A DNA stretch of 46,011 nucleotides from Pseudomonas sichuanensis (GCF_003231305.1 NZ_QKVM01000052.1:1-46011), one strand, 5' to 3'; positions 32,188-41,615 are shown, counted from the first letter of the stretch. Numbers and translations are program-made. Notes: a model not told the origin generated them from the sequence alone.

Positions 32188-33606
32188 ATGCTCTGGGCCT
32201 GCATCCTGTTCCCGCAGTTGGCGCTGGACAGCGTCCTGCGCCAACGCGACGACCCTGACACCCCTCTGGTGCTGTTGGGAGGGCCTGGCCAGCGCCGTGT
32301 GCTGCAGGCGGTCAGCCCGGCCGCCGCCAGGCTGGGGTTGCGCGCCGGGCAGCCGCTGCCCGCTGCCCGCGCCCTGGCCGATGGTTTCACCTGCGTTGAG
32401 GTCGAGCCCGCGTGCATCGACCAGTTGCAACAGCTGCTGGCCGCCTGGGCCTACCGGTTCAGCGCCCAGGTCAGCCTGCATTATCCGCGTGCGCTGCTGC
32501 TGGAGGTGGGTTCGAGCCTGCAACTGTTCGGGCCCTGGCCGCTGTTCGAGGCGCGCCTGCGTGAAGAGCTGGCCGGGCTGGGCCTGCGCCAGCGCATTGT
32601 GCTGGCCAGCAATCCGGTGGCGGCGCGGATGCTCGCCAATGCCCACGATGGGCTGGCCGTGACCAGCCCAGACGAAACCCGGGCAGCCCTGCTCGACCTG
32701 CCCATCGAACGGGCCGGCCTCCCACCTGAGGCCAGTGTGGCCTTGGCACGCATGGGCCTGCACCGGCTGGGCCAGGTCCTGGCGCTGCCCCGTGATGCCC
32801 TGGCCCGGCGCTTCAGCAGCCAGGTGCAACTGCACCTGGATCAACTGTTCGGCCAGCGCTCGCTGGGGCTGGCGTTCTACCAACCGCCCGAGTACTTCGA
32901 AGCACGGCTGGAGCTGAACTTCGATGTCGAGTCGCACCAGGCCCTGTTGTTTCCCTTGCGCCGGCTGCTCAACGACCTGGCGGCGTTCCTTGCCGGGCGT
33001 GATTGCGGCGTGCAGCGGTTCGAGCTGTACCTGGAGCACGTCGAGGGCCCGGATACCGTGCTCAAGGTTGGCCTGCTGGCTGCCGAGCGTGATGCCGCAA
33101 TGCTCTTCGAACTGGCGCGAGGGCGCCTGGAGCCGCTGCGCATTCCGGCGCCGGTGCGCAACCTGCGCCTGGTGGCGGCCGATCTGCCGCCGTTCGTGCC
33201 CCAGCATCAGGCATTGTTCGACCCACGCGCCCGGCAGGCACAACCCTGGGAGCAACTGCGCGAACGCCTGCGTGCACGCCTTGGCGATGAAGCCGTCAAG
33301 GGCCTGCGTGCCGAAGCCGATCATCGTCCCGAATGTGCCTGGCAGGGTGCGGAGCAGGGCGCGCCAGGCCCTTTGGTCATGGCGCCGGGCAGCCGCCCCG
33401 GCTGGCTGCTGCCTGAACCCCAAGCGTTGCCCGAGGCTGGCGTACAACTGCTGGGGCACGCTGAACGCATCGAGTCCGGTTGGTGGGACGGCGGTGATGT
33501 GCGGCGTGATTACTACCGTATCGAAACCCGCGATGGCCTGCGCGGCTGGGCCTTCCGTGACCTCGCGGCCCCCGGGCCGCTCTGGTTGCAGGGCTGGTTC
33601 GCGTGA
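32188..33606 (+). CDS. imuB: ImuB, Y-family polymerase homologue lacking catalytic acids
   Basis: 472 residues. The fold follows Y-family polymerases ('LRAGQPLPAARALADGFTCVEVEPACIDQLQQLLAAWAYRFS', 'LRRLNDLAAFL'-like thumb and little-finger parts). The usual active-site DxD at the N-terminus is replaced by 'ILFPQLALDSV', as in known ImuB proteins, so it acts as a scaffold. A candidate beta-clamp motif is 'QHQALF' near residue 335. It bridges the clamp, ImuA and DnaE2. It overlaps dnaE2 by a GTGA. Confidence 0.94.
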   Translation: MLWACILFPQLALDSVLRQRDDPDTPLVLLGGPGQRRVLQAVSPAAARLGLRAGQPLPAARALADGFTCVEVEPACIDQLQQLLAAWAYRFSAQVSLHYPRALLLEVGSSLQLFGPWPLFEARLREELAGLGLRQRIVLASNPVAARMLANAHDGLAVTSPDETRAALLDLPIERAGLPPEASVALARMGLHRLGQVLALPRDALARRFSSQVQLHLDQLFGQRSLGLAFYQPPEYFEARLELNFDVESHQALLFPLRRLLNDLAAFLAGRDCGVQRFELYLEHVEGPDTVLKVGLLAAERDAAMLFELARGRLEPLRIPAPVRNLRLVAADLPPFVPQHQALFDPRARQAQPWEQLRERLRARLGDEAVKGLRAEADHRPECAWQGAEQGAPGPLVMAPGSRPGWLLPEPQALPEAGVQLLGHAERIESGWWDGGDVRRDYYRIETRDGLRGWAFRDLAAPGPLWLQGWFA

Positions 33607-36600
33607 ACGGCCAGGGCTACGCAGAGCTGCATTGCCTGTCGAATTTCAGCTTCCAGCGCGGCGCCTCCAGTGCCGACGAACTGTTTCGCCGTGCCCGTGA
33701 ACTGGGCTACCAAGCCCTGGCGATCACTGACGAGTGCAGCTTGGCGGGCATCGTCCGGGCCTGGCAGGCGGCCCGTGAGCATGGCCTAAAGCTGATCGTG
33801 GGCAGTGAAGTGCAGGTGGAGCAGGGGCCGAAGCTGGTGCTGCTGGTGCAGGACCTCGGCGGTTACCAGAACCTGTGTGCGCTGATCACCCGGGCTCGGC
33901 GCCGGGCGCCAAAGGGCAGCTACCGGCTGCTGGCCCAGGACCTTGCGGCCCATCATCAGGGCTTGCTGGCGTTGTGGGTGCCTGAAGCCGATGCGCCTGT
34001 CAGTGTCGGGCAGCAACTGCATGCACTGTTCGGCGAGCGCCTGTGGCTGGCCGTGCATCTGCATCGCGCAGCCGACGATGGTGCACGCCTGGCACAGCTG
34101 TACGCCTTGAGCGCACAGCTGGCCGTGCCGCTGGTGGCCTGCGGCGATGTGCACATGCACGTGCGGGGGCGTCGCGCGCTGCAGGATTGCATCACCGCGA
34201 TCCGCGCCCATTGCCCGGTGGCCGAGGCGAGGCGTTTGCTGTTCGCCAATGGTGAGCGCCATCTGCGCCCGCTCGATCAATTGCACGAACTCTATCCCTC
34301 GCACCTGCTGGCCGAAACCCTGGTCATCGCCGAGCACTGCAGCTTCGATCTTTCGGCGCTGAAATATCAGTACCCGCGCGAACTGGTCCCTGAGGCTCAT
34401 ACGCCCGCCAGCTGGTTGCGCCATCTGTGCGAGCAGGGCCTGCCCAGGCGTTGGCCCAACGGGGTAACCGACAAGGTGCGCGGCCTGCTGGACAAGGAGC
34501 TCGCGCTGATCGAGGCACTGGGCTACGAGAGTTACTTCCTCACCGTGCACGACATCGTCGCCTTCGCCCGCAGCCAGCACATCCTCTGCCAGGGCCGCGG
34601 TTCGGCGGCCAACTCGGTGGTGTGCTATGTGCTGGGCATCACCGAGCTCGACCCCACGGTGCACCGCCTGTTGTTCGAGCGCTTTCTGTCACGCGAGCGC
34701 AACGAGCCACCGGACATCGACGTGGATTTCGAGCACGACCGCCGCGAAGAAGTGATCCAGTATGTGTTCCGCCGCTATGGCCGGCACCGGGCCGCGCTCA
34801 CCGCAGTGGTCAGCAGTTACCACGCCGCCGGGGCGGTACGCGATGTGGCACGTGCGCTGGGGTTGCCAGCCGATCAGGTGGACGCCCTGGCCAAGTGTTG
34901 TGGGCGCTGGAGCGACCGCATTCCCGATGCCGAACGCCTGGCCGAGGCCGGTTTCGATGCACAGAGCCCCTCGCTGCGGCGCATCCTGGTACTGGCCGGC
35001 GAGCTGATCGGTTTCCCCCGGCACCTGTCGCAGCATCCGGGTGGTTTCGTCATTTCCCAGCAGCCCCTGCACGAACTGGTGCCGGTGGAAAACGCAGCGA
35101 TGGAAGACCGCACGGTGATCCAGTGGGACAAGGACGACCTGGACATGGTCGGCCTGCTCAAGGTCGATGTGCTGGCGCTGGGCATGCTCAGCGCGCTGCG
35201 CCGCTGCTTCGACCTGATTGCCCTGCACCGTGGGCGCGAGCTGACCTTGGCCAGCATCCCCGGAGAGGACCCGGCCACCTACGCCATGATCAGCCGTGCC
35301 GAAACCATGGGCGTGTTCCAGATCGAATCGCGGGCGCAGATGGCCATGTTGCCCAGGCTCAAACCCACTACCTTCTACGACCTGGTGATCGAAGTGGCGA
35401 TCGTGCGGCCGGGGCCGATCCAGGGCGATATGGTCCACCCCTACCTGCGCCGCCGACTGGGCCAGGAACCGGTCAGCTACCCCTCGGAAAAACTGCGTGA
35501 TGTATTCCACCGTACCTTGGGCGTGCCCCTGTTCCAGGAGCAGGTGATGGAACTGGCGATGGTCGCTGCCGACTACAGCCCCGGCGAGGCCGACCAGTTG
35601 CGCCGCAGCATGGCAGCGTGGAAGCGCCACGGCGGCCTTGAACCCCACCGGGTCAGGCTGATCGAGGGCATGCTGCGCAATGGCTACGAGCTGTCTTTTG
35701 CCGAGCGCATCTTCGAGCAGATCAAGGGTTTTGGCAGCTATGGTTTTCCCGAGTCCCACGCCGCCAGTTTCGCCCTGCTGTGCTACGCCAGCAGTTGGCT
35801 CAAATGCCACGAGCCGGCGATCTTCACCTGTGCCTTGATCAATAGCTGGCCCATGGGTTTCTACAGCCCCGACCAGCTGCTGCAGGAAGCGCGTCGGCAG
35901 GGCATTGAGGTACGCCCGGTGGACGTCGAGCACAGCCAGTGGGACTGCACCCTGGAGCCAGTGGGCGAGGGCGCGTTGGCCATTCGCCTGGGGTTGCGGC
36001 AGATCCGCGGCTTTGCCGAAGGCGATGCCCGGCGCCTGGAGCAGGCGCGGGCACAGCGGCCCTGGCGCGATGTCGAGGACCTGTGCCTGCGCGCCGCGCT
36101 CGACAGCCGCGCCTGTGCCCGGCTCGCCGATGCCGGTGCGCTGCGGGCGCTGGCCCGCGACCGGCACCAGGCGCGCTGGCAGGTGGCGGCAGTGCAGGCG
36201 CAACTGCCGCTGTTCGCCCAGGTCGAGGCAGCACCAGAAACGCCGGTCGAGCTGCCCGTGCCCAGCGTGGCCGAGGACCTGGTGGCCGATTACGACACCC
36301 TCGGCACCACGCTCGGCCCGCATCCGCTGGCCTTGCTGCGCCCGCGCCTGCGCGCCTTGGGCTGTCGCAGTTCAGCGCAACTGGCCGAAGTCGAGCATGG
36401 CGACAGCATTGCCGTGGCCGGCATCGTGGTTGGCCGCCAGCGGCCGCAAACGGCCAGTGGGGTGACTTTCGTCACCCTCGAGGACGAGCATGGCATGGTC
36501 AATGTGGTGGTCTGGCGAGAGCTGGCCGAACGGCAGCGAAGGGCGTTGGTGGGGGCGCGGTTGCTCAAGGTGAGCGGGCGGCTGGAGCAGGAGAAGGGTG

Positions 36601-36683
36601 TGCGCCATCTGATCGCCCGGCGGTTGGAAGACATAAGCCCCCTGCTGCAGGGGCTGGATGTGCGTAGCCGCGACTTTCATTGA
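33603..36683 (+). CDS. dnaE2: Error-prone DNA polymerase DnaE2 (ImuC)
   Basis: 1026 residues from GTG 33603, coupled to imuB. It has an N-terminal PHP domain ('YAELHCLSNFSFQRGASSADELFRRARELGYQALAITDECSLAG') and a C-family polymerase core with the catalytic acids in 'PPDIDVDFEHDRREEV' (Asp371, Asp373). The 'SQHPGGFVIS' and 'SFADTGFGSYGFPESHAASFALL'-like finger motifs are followed by an OB-fold at ~900-990. It synthesises across lesions during the SOS response. QLPLF at 867-871 matches a beta-clamp motif. It is the last gene of the LexA2 operon. Confidence 0.96.
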   Translation: MNGQGYAELHCLSNFSFQRGASSADELFRRARELGYQALAITDECSLAGIVRAWQAAREHGLKLIVGSEVQVEQGPKLVLLVQDLGGYQNLCALITRARRRAPKGSYRLLAQDLAAHHQGLLALWVPEADAPVSVGQQLHALFGERLWLAVHLHRAADDGARLAQLYALSAQLAVPLVACGDVHMHVRGRRALQDCITAIRAHCPVAEARRLLFANGERHLRPLDQLHELYPSHLLAETLVIAEHCSFDLSALKYQYPRELVPEAHTPASWLRHLCEQGLPRRWPNGVTDKVRGLLDKELALIEALGYESYFLTVHDIVAFARSQHILCQGRGSAANSVVCYVLGITELDPTVHRLLFERFLSRERNEPPDIDVDFEHDRREEVIQYVFRRYGRHRAALTAVVSSYHAAGAVRDVARALGLPADQVDALAKCCGRWSDRIPDAERLAEAGFDAQSPSLRRILVLAGELIGFPRHLSQHPGGFVISQQPLHELVPVENAAMEDRTVIQWDKDDLDMVGLLKVDVLALGMLSALRRCFDLIALHRGRELTLASIPGEDPATYAMISRAETMGVFQIESRAQMAMLPRLKPTTFYDLVIEVAIVRPGPIQGDMVHPYLRRRLGQEPVSYPSEKLRDVFHRTLGVPLFQEQVMELAMVAADYSPGEADQLRRSMAAWKRHGGLEPHRVRLIEGMLRNGYELSFAERIFEQIKGFGSYGFPESHAASFALLCYASSWLKCHEPAIFTCALINSWPMGFYSPDQLLQEARRQGIEVRPVDVEHSQWDCTLEPVGEGALAIRLGLRQIRGFAEGDARRLEQARAQRPWRDVEDLCLRAALDSRACARLADAGALRALARDRHQARWQVAAVQAQLPLFAQVEAAPETPVELPVPSVAEDLVADYDTLGTTLGPHPLALLRPRLRALGCRSSAQLAEVEHGDSIAVAGIVVGRQRPQTASGVTFVTLEDEHGMVNVVVWRELAERQRRALVGARLLKVSGRLEQEKGVRHLIARRLEDISPLLQGLDVRSRDFH

Positions 36684-36685
36684 CC

Positions 36686-36757
36686 GCAATCGCGGGGCAA
36701 GCCCGCCCCCACGAGGGATGCATGGTCCTTCGTGGGAGCGGGCTTGCCCCGCGATAA
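36686..36757. repeat. REPIN pair after dnaE2
   Basis: Two inverted REP units, ATCGCGGGGCAAGCCCGC and its complement, separated by a short GGGATGCATGGTCC centre. It begins three bases after the dnaE2 stop and ends three bases before the aldo/keto reductase stop, between convergent genes. Confidence 0.88.
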
Positions 36758-36760
36758 GGC

Positions 36761-37582
36761 CTACACCATCGCCAACCGCTGTTTGCGCGTCGGTGGCACA
36801 AACGCCTGGTCAATCGCCTGCAAGTCCGCCTCGGTCAGCACCAGGTCCTGCGCCGCTGCATTCAAGCGCACATGCGCCGGGCTCACGGCCTTGGGAATCG
36901 CAATCACCCCTTCGCCACGCGTGACCCATGCCAGGCTCACCTGCGCCGGCGTCGCAGCATGGCGCGCAGCAATGTCAACCAGCACCGGGTGATGCAGCAG
37001 TCGCCCGGCCTGGGCCAACGGGCAGTAAGCCATGGTCGGCAACTGCTGCTGGCGGCTCCAGGGCAGCAGGTCGAACTCGATGCCACGCTCGGCCGGGTTG
37101 TACAGCACCTGGTTGGTGGCGCAGGCCGGGTTGTCCAGTTCCTGCAGGTCATCCAGGTCGAAGTTGGATACGCCCCAGCGGCGGATCTTGCCCTGCTCGA
37201 TCAAGCGCTCGAAGGCCTCGACGGTTTCCTCGAGCGGATACTGCCCGCGCCAATGCAGCAGGTACAGGTCGATGCACTCGGTACCCAGGCGCTTGAGGCT
37301 GCGTTCGCACGCCGTCGGCAAGCCGCGCCGGCTGGCGTTGTGCGGGTAGACCTTGCTGACCAGGAACACCTGGTCGCGACGCCCGGCGATGGCCTGGCCG
37401 ACCACCTGTTCGGCGCCGCCCTCGGCGTACATCTCGGCGCTATCGATCAGGCTCAGGCCCAGGTCGATGCCTTGCTGCAGGGCTGCCACTTCGGCCGCCT
37501 TGCTCCCTGGGTTTTCGCCCATGTACCAGGTGCCCTGGCCAATGGCCGGCACGCGGGTCCCTGCCAGATTCACGTAACGCAT
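36761..37582 (-). CDS. Aldo/keto reductase
   Basis: 273 residues from ATG 37582 behind GGAGGTGAC. The catalytic tetrad is complete: Asp47 and Tyr52 in 'LIDSAEMYAEGG', Lys77 in 'LVSKVYP' and His110 in 'LYLLHWRG'. 'RRWGVSNFDLDDLQEL' and the C-terminal 'IAIPKAVSPAHVRLNAAA' support NADPH binding. It reduces aldehydes or ketones of unknown identity. It starts inside the last 13 bases of the LysR gene, so the two are co-transcribed. Confidence 0.94.
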   Translation of the reverse strand: MRYVNLAGTRVPAIGQGTWYMGENPGSKAAEVAALQQGIDLGLSLIDSAEMYAEGGAEQVVGQAIAGRRDQVFLVSKVYPHNASRRGLPTACERSLKRLGTECIDLYLLHWRGQYPLEETVEAFERLIEQGKIRRWGVSNFDLDDLQELDNPACATNQVLYNPAERGIEFDLLPWSRQQQLPTMAYCPLAQAGRLLHHPVLVDIAARHAATPAQVSLAWVTRGEGVIAIPKAVSPAHVRLNAAAQDLVLTEADLQAIDQAFVPPTRKQRLAMV

Positions 37583-38475
37583 GTCACCTCCTGTGGATGG
37601 GTATGGGTCAGCAACACGTCGAGCAGCGCTTCGGCGGCCCGCGACAGTTTGTGGTCGGCCAGGGCGATCACGCCGATGCGCCGCTCCACGGTGGGTTCGA
37701 CTAGCGGCACGCAGCGTGCGCCGAGCTCTTGCATCTGGCCGATGCACAGGGCCGGCACGGCGCTCACGCCCAGGCCGCTGGCGACCATGCGGCCGATGGT
37801 CGACAGCTGGTGGCTCTCGAATGCCACCGCCAGCTTGCCGTGCCCGGCCACCAGGTGCTGTTCGAGTAACAGGCGCACTGCCGACGGCCGTTGCAGGGCG
37901 ATGAAGTCTTCTGCCAACAGCTCGTGCCAGCGCACCTGGGGCTGGCGGGCGAGGGGCGAGTCGGCGGGCACCACGGCGACGAAACGGTCCATGTACAGCG
38001 GGTGGAAGCGTAGCGCCTCGCTGCCGTCGGGCTCGAAACCGATGCCCAGCTCGACGCGGCGGTGGCGCACCAGTTCCAGCACCTGCTCGTTGATCACGTC
38101 GTGCACCGTGACGTTCACTTTCGGGTAGCGCTGGCGGAACACTTTCAGCGACTGCGGCAGCAAGTTGCCGGCGAAGGAGGGCATGGCCGCCACCGACACC
38201 CTGCCCAGCTGCAGGGTGAAGCGCTGGCGCAGCATCTCTTCGGTGTCGTCCCAGTCGGCCAGCAGGCGCCGGGCCAGGGGCAGCAGCACCTCGCCCTCGG
38301 GGGTAAGGCTGACGCTGCGGGTGGTGCGGGTGAGCAGGGCGCCGCCGAGGTTGTCCTCCAGCGCCTTGATGGTCAGGCTCAAGGCCGGTTGCGACACATG
38401 CAGGTGCTCGCCGGCCTGGGCGAAGCTCTGGTACTTGGCCACGGTGACGAAGGCGCGCAGTTGCTTGACGTTCAT
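37570..38475 (-). CDS. LysR family transcriptional regulator
   Basis: 301 residues from ATG 38475 ('MNVKQLRAFVTVAKYQSFAQAGEHLHVSQPALSLTIKALEDNLGGALLTRTTRSVSLTPEG' is the standard LysR HTH). The effector-binding domain covers ~90-300. ATG 38475 is preferred to one 20 codons upstream, which would sit in the divergent promoter. It is divergent from the CoA-transferase genes by 120 bases, the usual layout for a LysR regulator that controls its neighbour, probably responding to acetoacetate or a short-chain acid (inference). It is overlapped by the aldo/keto reductase gene. Confidence 0.94.
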   Translation of the reverse strand: MNVKQLRAFVTVAKYQSFAQAGEHLHVSQPALSLTIKALEDNLGGALLTRTTRSVSLTPEGEVLLPLARRLLADWDDTEEMLRQRFTLQLGRVSVAAMPSFAGNLLPQSLKVFRQRYPKVNVTVHDVINEQVLELVRHRRVELGIGFEPDGSEALRFHPLYMDRFVAVVPADSPLARQPQVRWHELLAEDFIALQRPSAVRLLLEQHLVAGHGKLAVAFESHQLSTIGRMVASGLGVSAVPALCIGQMQELGARCVPLVEPTVERRIGVIALADHKLSRAAEALLDVLLTHTHPQEVTCVT

Positions 38476-38595
38476 GGCTGGCTTGCCCTTTGTTTTGCAA
38501 AAGTTATCAATCGATGACGAAAACAAAATTAACAAATCAGTCGGCTACAGTGAAGATGACCATACGGTTCCAACAACTACAAAAGGCGACTGAGC

Positions 38596-39294
38596 ATGGC
38601 CGGACTGGACAAGCGTGTAGCAACCTACGAAGAGGCCCTGGCAGGCCTGACCGACAACATGACGGTACTGGCCGGCGGCTTCGGCCTGTGCGGCATCCCG
38701 GAAAACCTGATTGCCCAGATCAAGCGCCTGGGCGTCAAGGGTCTGACCGTGGTCTCCAACAACTGCGGCGTCGATGGCTTCGGCCTGGGTGTACTGCTGG
38801 AAGACCGGCAGATCCGCAAGATGATCGCCTCCTACGTGGGCGAGAACGCCGAATTCGAACGCCAGCTGCTCAGCGGCGAACTGGAAGTGGAACTCACCCC
38901 GCAAGGCACCCTGGCCGAGAAGATGCGCGCAGGCGGCGCCGGCATTCCAGCCTTCTTTACGGCCACCGGCTACGGCACCCCAGTCGCCGACGGCAAGGAA
39001 GTCCGCGAGTTCAAAGGCCGCAAGTACATCCTCGAAGAGTCGATCACCGGCGACTTCGCCATCGTCAAGGGCTGGAAAGCCGACCACTACGGCAACGTGG
39101 TGTATCGCAACACCGCGCAGAACTTCAACCCGCTGGCCGCCACCGCCGGCAAGATCACCGTGGTCGAGGTCGAAGAGATCGTCGAGCCCGGCGTGCTGCT
39201 GCCCAGCGAGATCCACACCCCGGGCATCTACGTCGACCGGGTCATCGTCGGCACCTTCGAGAAGCGCATCGAAAAGCGCACCGTCAAGGCCTGA
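38596..39294 (+). CDS. scoA: 3-oxoacid CoA-transferase subunit A
   Basis: 232 residues from ATG 38596. Glycine-rich motif 'MTVLAGGFGLCGIPENLI' at the N-terminus, 'TVVSNNCGVDGFGLGVLLEDRQIRKMI', 'ELTPQGTLAEKMRAGGAGIPAFFT' and 'GNVVYRNTAQNFNPLAATAGKITVVEVEEI' are diagnostic of the AtoD/ScoA alpha subunit. It moves CoA from succinyl-CoA or acetyl-CoA to acetoacetate or another short acid, together with subunit B. It leads the scoAB-atoE operon, which faces a divergent LysR gene. Confidence 0.95.
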   Translation: MAGLDKRVATYEEALAGLTDNMTVLAGGFGLCGIPENLIAQIKRLGVKGLTVVSNNCGVDGFGLGVLLEDRQIRKMIASYVGENAEFERQLLSGELEVELTPQGTLAEKMRAGGAGIPAFFTATGYGTPVADGKEVREFKGRKYILEESITGDFAIVKGWKADHYGNVVYRNTAQNFNPLAATAGKITVVEVEEIVEPGVLLPSEIHTPGIYVDRVIVGTFEKRIEKRTVKA

Positions 39295-39329
39295 GCGCCA
39301 TCCTCAAGAACAACAAAGAGATCCTGACC

Positions 39330-39986
39330 ATGGCACTGACCCGCGAACAAATGGCCCAACGCGTCGCCCGTGAACTCAAAGACGGCTACTACGTCAACCT
39401 CGGTATCGGCATCCCCACCCTGGTGGCCAACTACGTGCCTGCCGACATGGACGTGATGCTGCAGTCGGAAAACGGCCTGCTGGGCATGGGCGAATTCCCC
39501 ACCGAAGCCACCCTCGACGCCGACATGATCAACGCCGGCAAGCAGACCGTCACCGCCCGCCGTGGCGCGTCGATCTTCGACTCGGCGCAATCCTTCGCCA
39601 TGATCCGTGGCGGCCACGTCGACCTTACCGTGCTCGGCGCCTTCGAAGTGGACGTGGAGGGCAACATCGCCTCGTGGATGATCCCCGGCAAGCTGGTCAA
39701 GGGCATGGGCGGCGCCATGGACCTGGTGGCCGGTGCCGACAACATCATCGTCACCATGACCCACGCCTCCAAGGATGGCGAGTCCAAGCTGCTGCCCAAG
39801 TGCAGCCTGCCGCTGACCGGCGCCGGTTGCATCCGCAAGGTGCTGACCGACCTGGCCTACCTGGAAATCGAAAACGGTGCCTTCATCCTGCGCGAGACTG
39901 CGCCGGGGGTGAGCGTCGAAGAGATCATCGAGAAAACCGCCGGCAAGCTGATCGTGCCGGACGATGTGAAGGAAATGACTTTCTAA
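39330..39986 (+). CDS. scoB: 3-oxoacid CoA-transferase subunit B
   Basis: 218 residues from ATG 39330. The catalytic glutamate is Glu47 in 'LQSENGLLGMGEFP', the residue that forms the enzyme-CoA thioester. Other motifs are 'GYYVNLGIGIPTLVANYVP', 'RRGASIFDSAQSFAMIRGGHVDLTVLGAFEVD' and 'GAGCIRKVLTDLAYLEIENGAFILRE'. It pairs with subunit A 35 bases upstream to activate acetoacetate-like acids. A REPIN lies between it and the atoE-like gene. Confidence 0.96.
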   Translation: MALTREQMAQRVARELKDGYYVNLGIGIPTLVANYVPADMDVMLQSENGLLGMGEFPTEATLDADMINAGKQTVTARRGASIFDSAQSFAMIRGGHVDLTVLGAFEVDVEGNIASWMIPGKLVKGMGGAMDLVAGADNIIVTMTHASKDGESKLLPKCSLPLTGAGCIRKVLTDLAYLEIENGAFILRETAPGVSVEEIIEKTAGKLIVPDDVKEMTF

Positions 39987-39999
39987 TCAAGCATCACCC

Positions 40000-40124
40000 G
40001 CCCTGTGGGTGCGGACCCGTGGGAGCGGGCTTGCCCCGCGATAGCGTCAGACCAGGTGCCACGATCGCCTGGTGGGGCGCTATCGCGGGGCAAGCCCGCT
40101 CCCACGACTCCGTTCCCACAGGGC
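40000..40124. repeat. REPIN inside the scoAB-atoE operon
   Basis: Nested inverted repeat: outer CCCTGTGGG/CCCACAGGG, then GTGGGAGCGGGCTTGCCCCG and its complement, and an inner CCAGGTGCC...CGCCTGG. It starts 13 bases after the scoB stop and ends 53 bases before the atoE-type start. Confidence 0.88.
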
Positions 40125-40177
40125 TTTTGCGTTGCTTCAGTGTTGAAAATCAAAAAAACAAATAAAAGGAAAACCCC

Positions 40178-41596
40178 GTGGCCGCTGATATCCAAGACAG
40201 CCGCTCCGCCCGCTTTGCCCTGCGCTGCTCCAACTGGGCCGAACGCTGGTTCCCCGACTCCTGGGTGTTCGCCGCCCTGGCCGTGATGCTGGTGTGCCTG
40301 GGCGCGCTGGTGATGGGCGCCAAGCCCACCGACACCGCCAAGGCCTTCGGCGATGGCTTCTGGAGCCTGATCCCGTTCACCATGCAGATGGCCTTCGTGG
40401 TCATCGGCGGTTATGTGGTGGCCAGCTCGCCACCCGCCGCGCGGCTGATCGACCGCCTGGCGCGCCTGCCGAAAAACGGCCGTTCGGCCGTTTGCTGGGT
40501 GGCGCTGATTTCGATGCTCGCCTCGTTGCTCAACTGGGGCCTGTCGCTGGTGTTCGGCGGCCTGCTGGTGCGTGCCCTGGCCCGTCGCACCGACTTGAAG
40601 ATGGACTATCGCGCCGCCGGTGCCGCTGCCTACCTGGGGCTCGGCGCGGTCTGGGCACTGGGCTTGTCGTCGTCGGCGGCGCAGTTGCAGGCCAACCCGG
40701 CCAGCCTGCCGCCGTCGATCCTGTCCATCACCGGGGTGATCCCGTTCACCGAAACCATCTTCCTCTGGCAGTCCGGGGTGATGCTGGCGGCGCTGGTGAT
40801 CGTCTCGCTGGTGATCGCCTATGCCACCGCACCGGGGCCAAACAGTGCGCGCAGTGCGCAAGACTGCGGCGTCGACCCCAGCTTCAGCGCGCCGCCCGCG
40901 CCGCAGCGCACGCGCCCGGGCGAGTGGCTGGAGTACAGCCCGATCCTGATCCTGCTGCTGGTGGCCCTGGCCGGCGGCTGGCTGTACCAGGAGTTCGCCA
41001 CCAAGCCTGCGATCACCGCGATCTCCGGGCTGAACACCTACAACCTGCTGTTCATCATGCTCGGCGCCTTGCTGCACTGGCGCCCGCGCAGCTTCCTCGA
41101 TGCCGTGGCCCGCGCGGTGCCGACCACCACCGGGGTGCTGATCCAGTTCCCGCTGTACGGTTCGATCGCCGCCATCCTCACCCAGGTCAAGGGTGTCGAC
41201 GGTGCGACCCTGGCCCACCACATCTCGGTGTTCTTCACCCAGATCGCCACCCATGACACCTACGCGCTGTTGATGGGGGTGTACTCGGCGGTGCTGGGCT
41301 TCTTCATCCCGTCCGGTGGTGGCAAGTGGATCATCGAGGCGCCCTACGTGATGCTGGTGGCCAACGACCTGCAGTACCACCTGGGCTGGGCGGTGCAGAT
41401 CTACAACGCCGCCGAGGCGCTGCCGAACCTGATCAACCCGTTCTACATGCTGCCGTTGCTGGGCGTACTGGGCCTGAAAGCCCGCGACCTGATCGGCTTC
41501 TCGTTCGTCCAGCTGCTGGTGCATGTGCCGCTGGTGCTGGTGCTGCTGTGGGCGCTGGGTACGACCTTGCAGTACGTGCCGCCCGTGATGCCGTAA
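40178..41596 (+). CDS. atoE: Short-chain fatty acid transporter, AtoE family
   Basis: 472 residues and about 12 membrane segments from GTG 40178, which follows AAAGGAAAA. The sequence 'WFPDSWVFAALAVMLVCLGALVMG', 'FGDGFWSLIPFTMQMAFVVIGGYVVASSP', 'IPSGGGKWIIEAPYVMLVANDLQ' is characteristic of AtoE-like short-chain fatty acid permeases. It would import acetoacetate or butyrate-type acids for the CoA-transferase encoded just upstream. The unit is ended by a good terminator. Confidence 0.94.
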   Translation: MAADIQDSRSARFALRCSNWAERWFPDSWVFAALAVMLVCLGALVMGAKPTDTAKAFGDGFWSLIPFTMQMAFVVIGGYVVASSPPAARLIDRLARLPKNGRSAVCWVALISMLASLLNWGLSLVFGGLLVRALARRTDLKMDYRAAGAAAYLGLGAVWALGLSSSAAQLQANPASLPPSILSITGVIPFTETIFLWQSGVMLAALVIVSLVIAYATAPGPNSARSAQDCGVDPSFSAPPAPQRTRPGEWLEYSPILILLLVALAGGWLYQEFATKPAITAISGLNTYNLLFIMLGALLHWRPRSFLDAVARAVPTTTGVLIQFPLYGSIAAILTQVKGVDGATLAHHISVFFTQIATHDTYALLMGVYSAVLGFFIPSGGGKWIIEAPYVMLVANDLQYHLGWAVQIYNAAEALPNLINPFYMLPLLGVLGLKARDLIGFSFVQLLVHVPLVLVLLWALGTTLQYVPPVMP

Positions 41597-41615
41597 GGCT
41601 CGGGTAGTGCCAGGG

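Noticed and set aside
37583..38500. Long open frame fused upstream of the aldo/keto reductase
   Set aside because: It is the wrong frame of the LysR gene running by chance into the reductase frame; the reductase has its own strong ribosome site before 37582.
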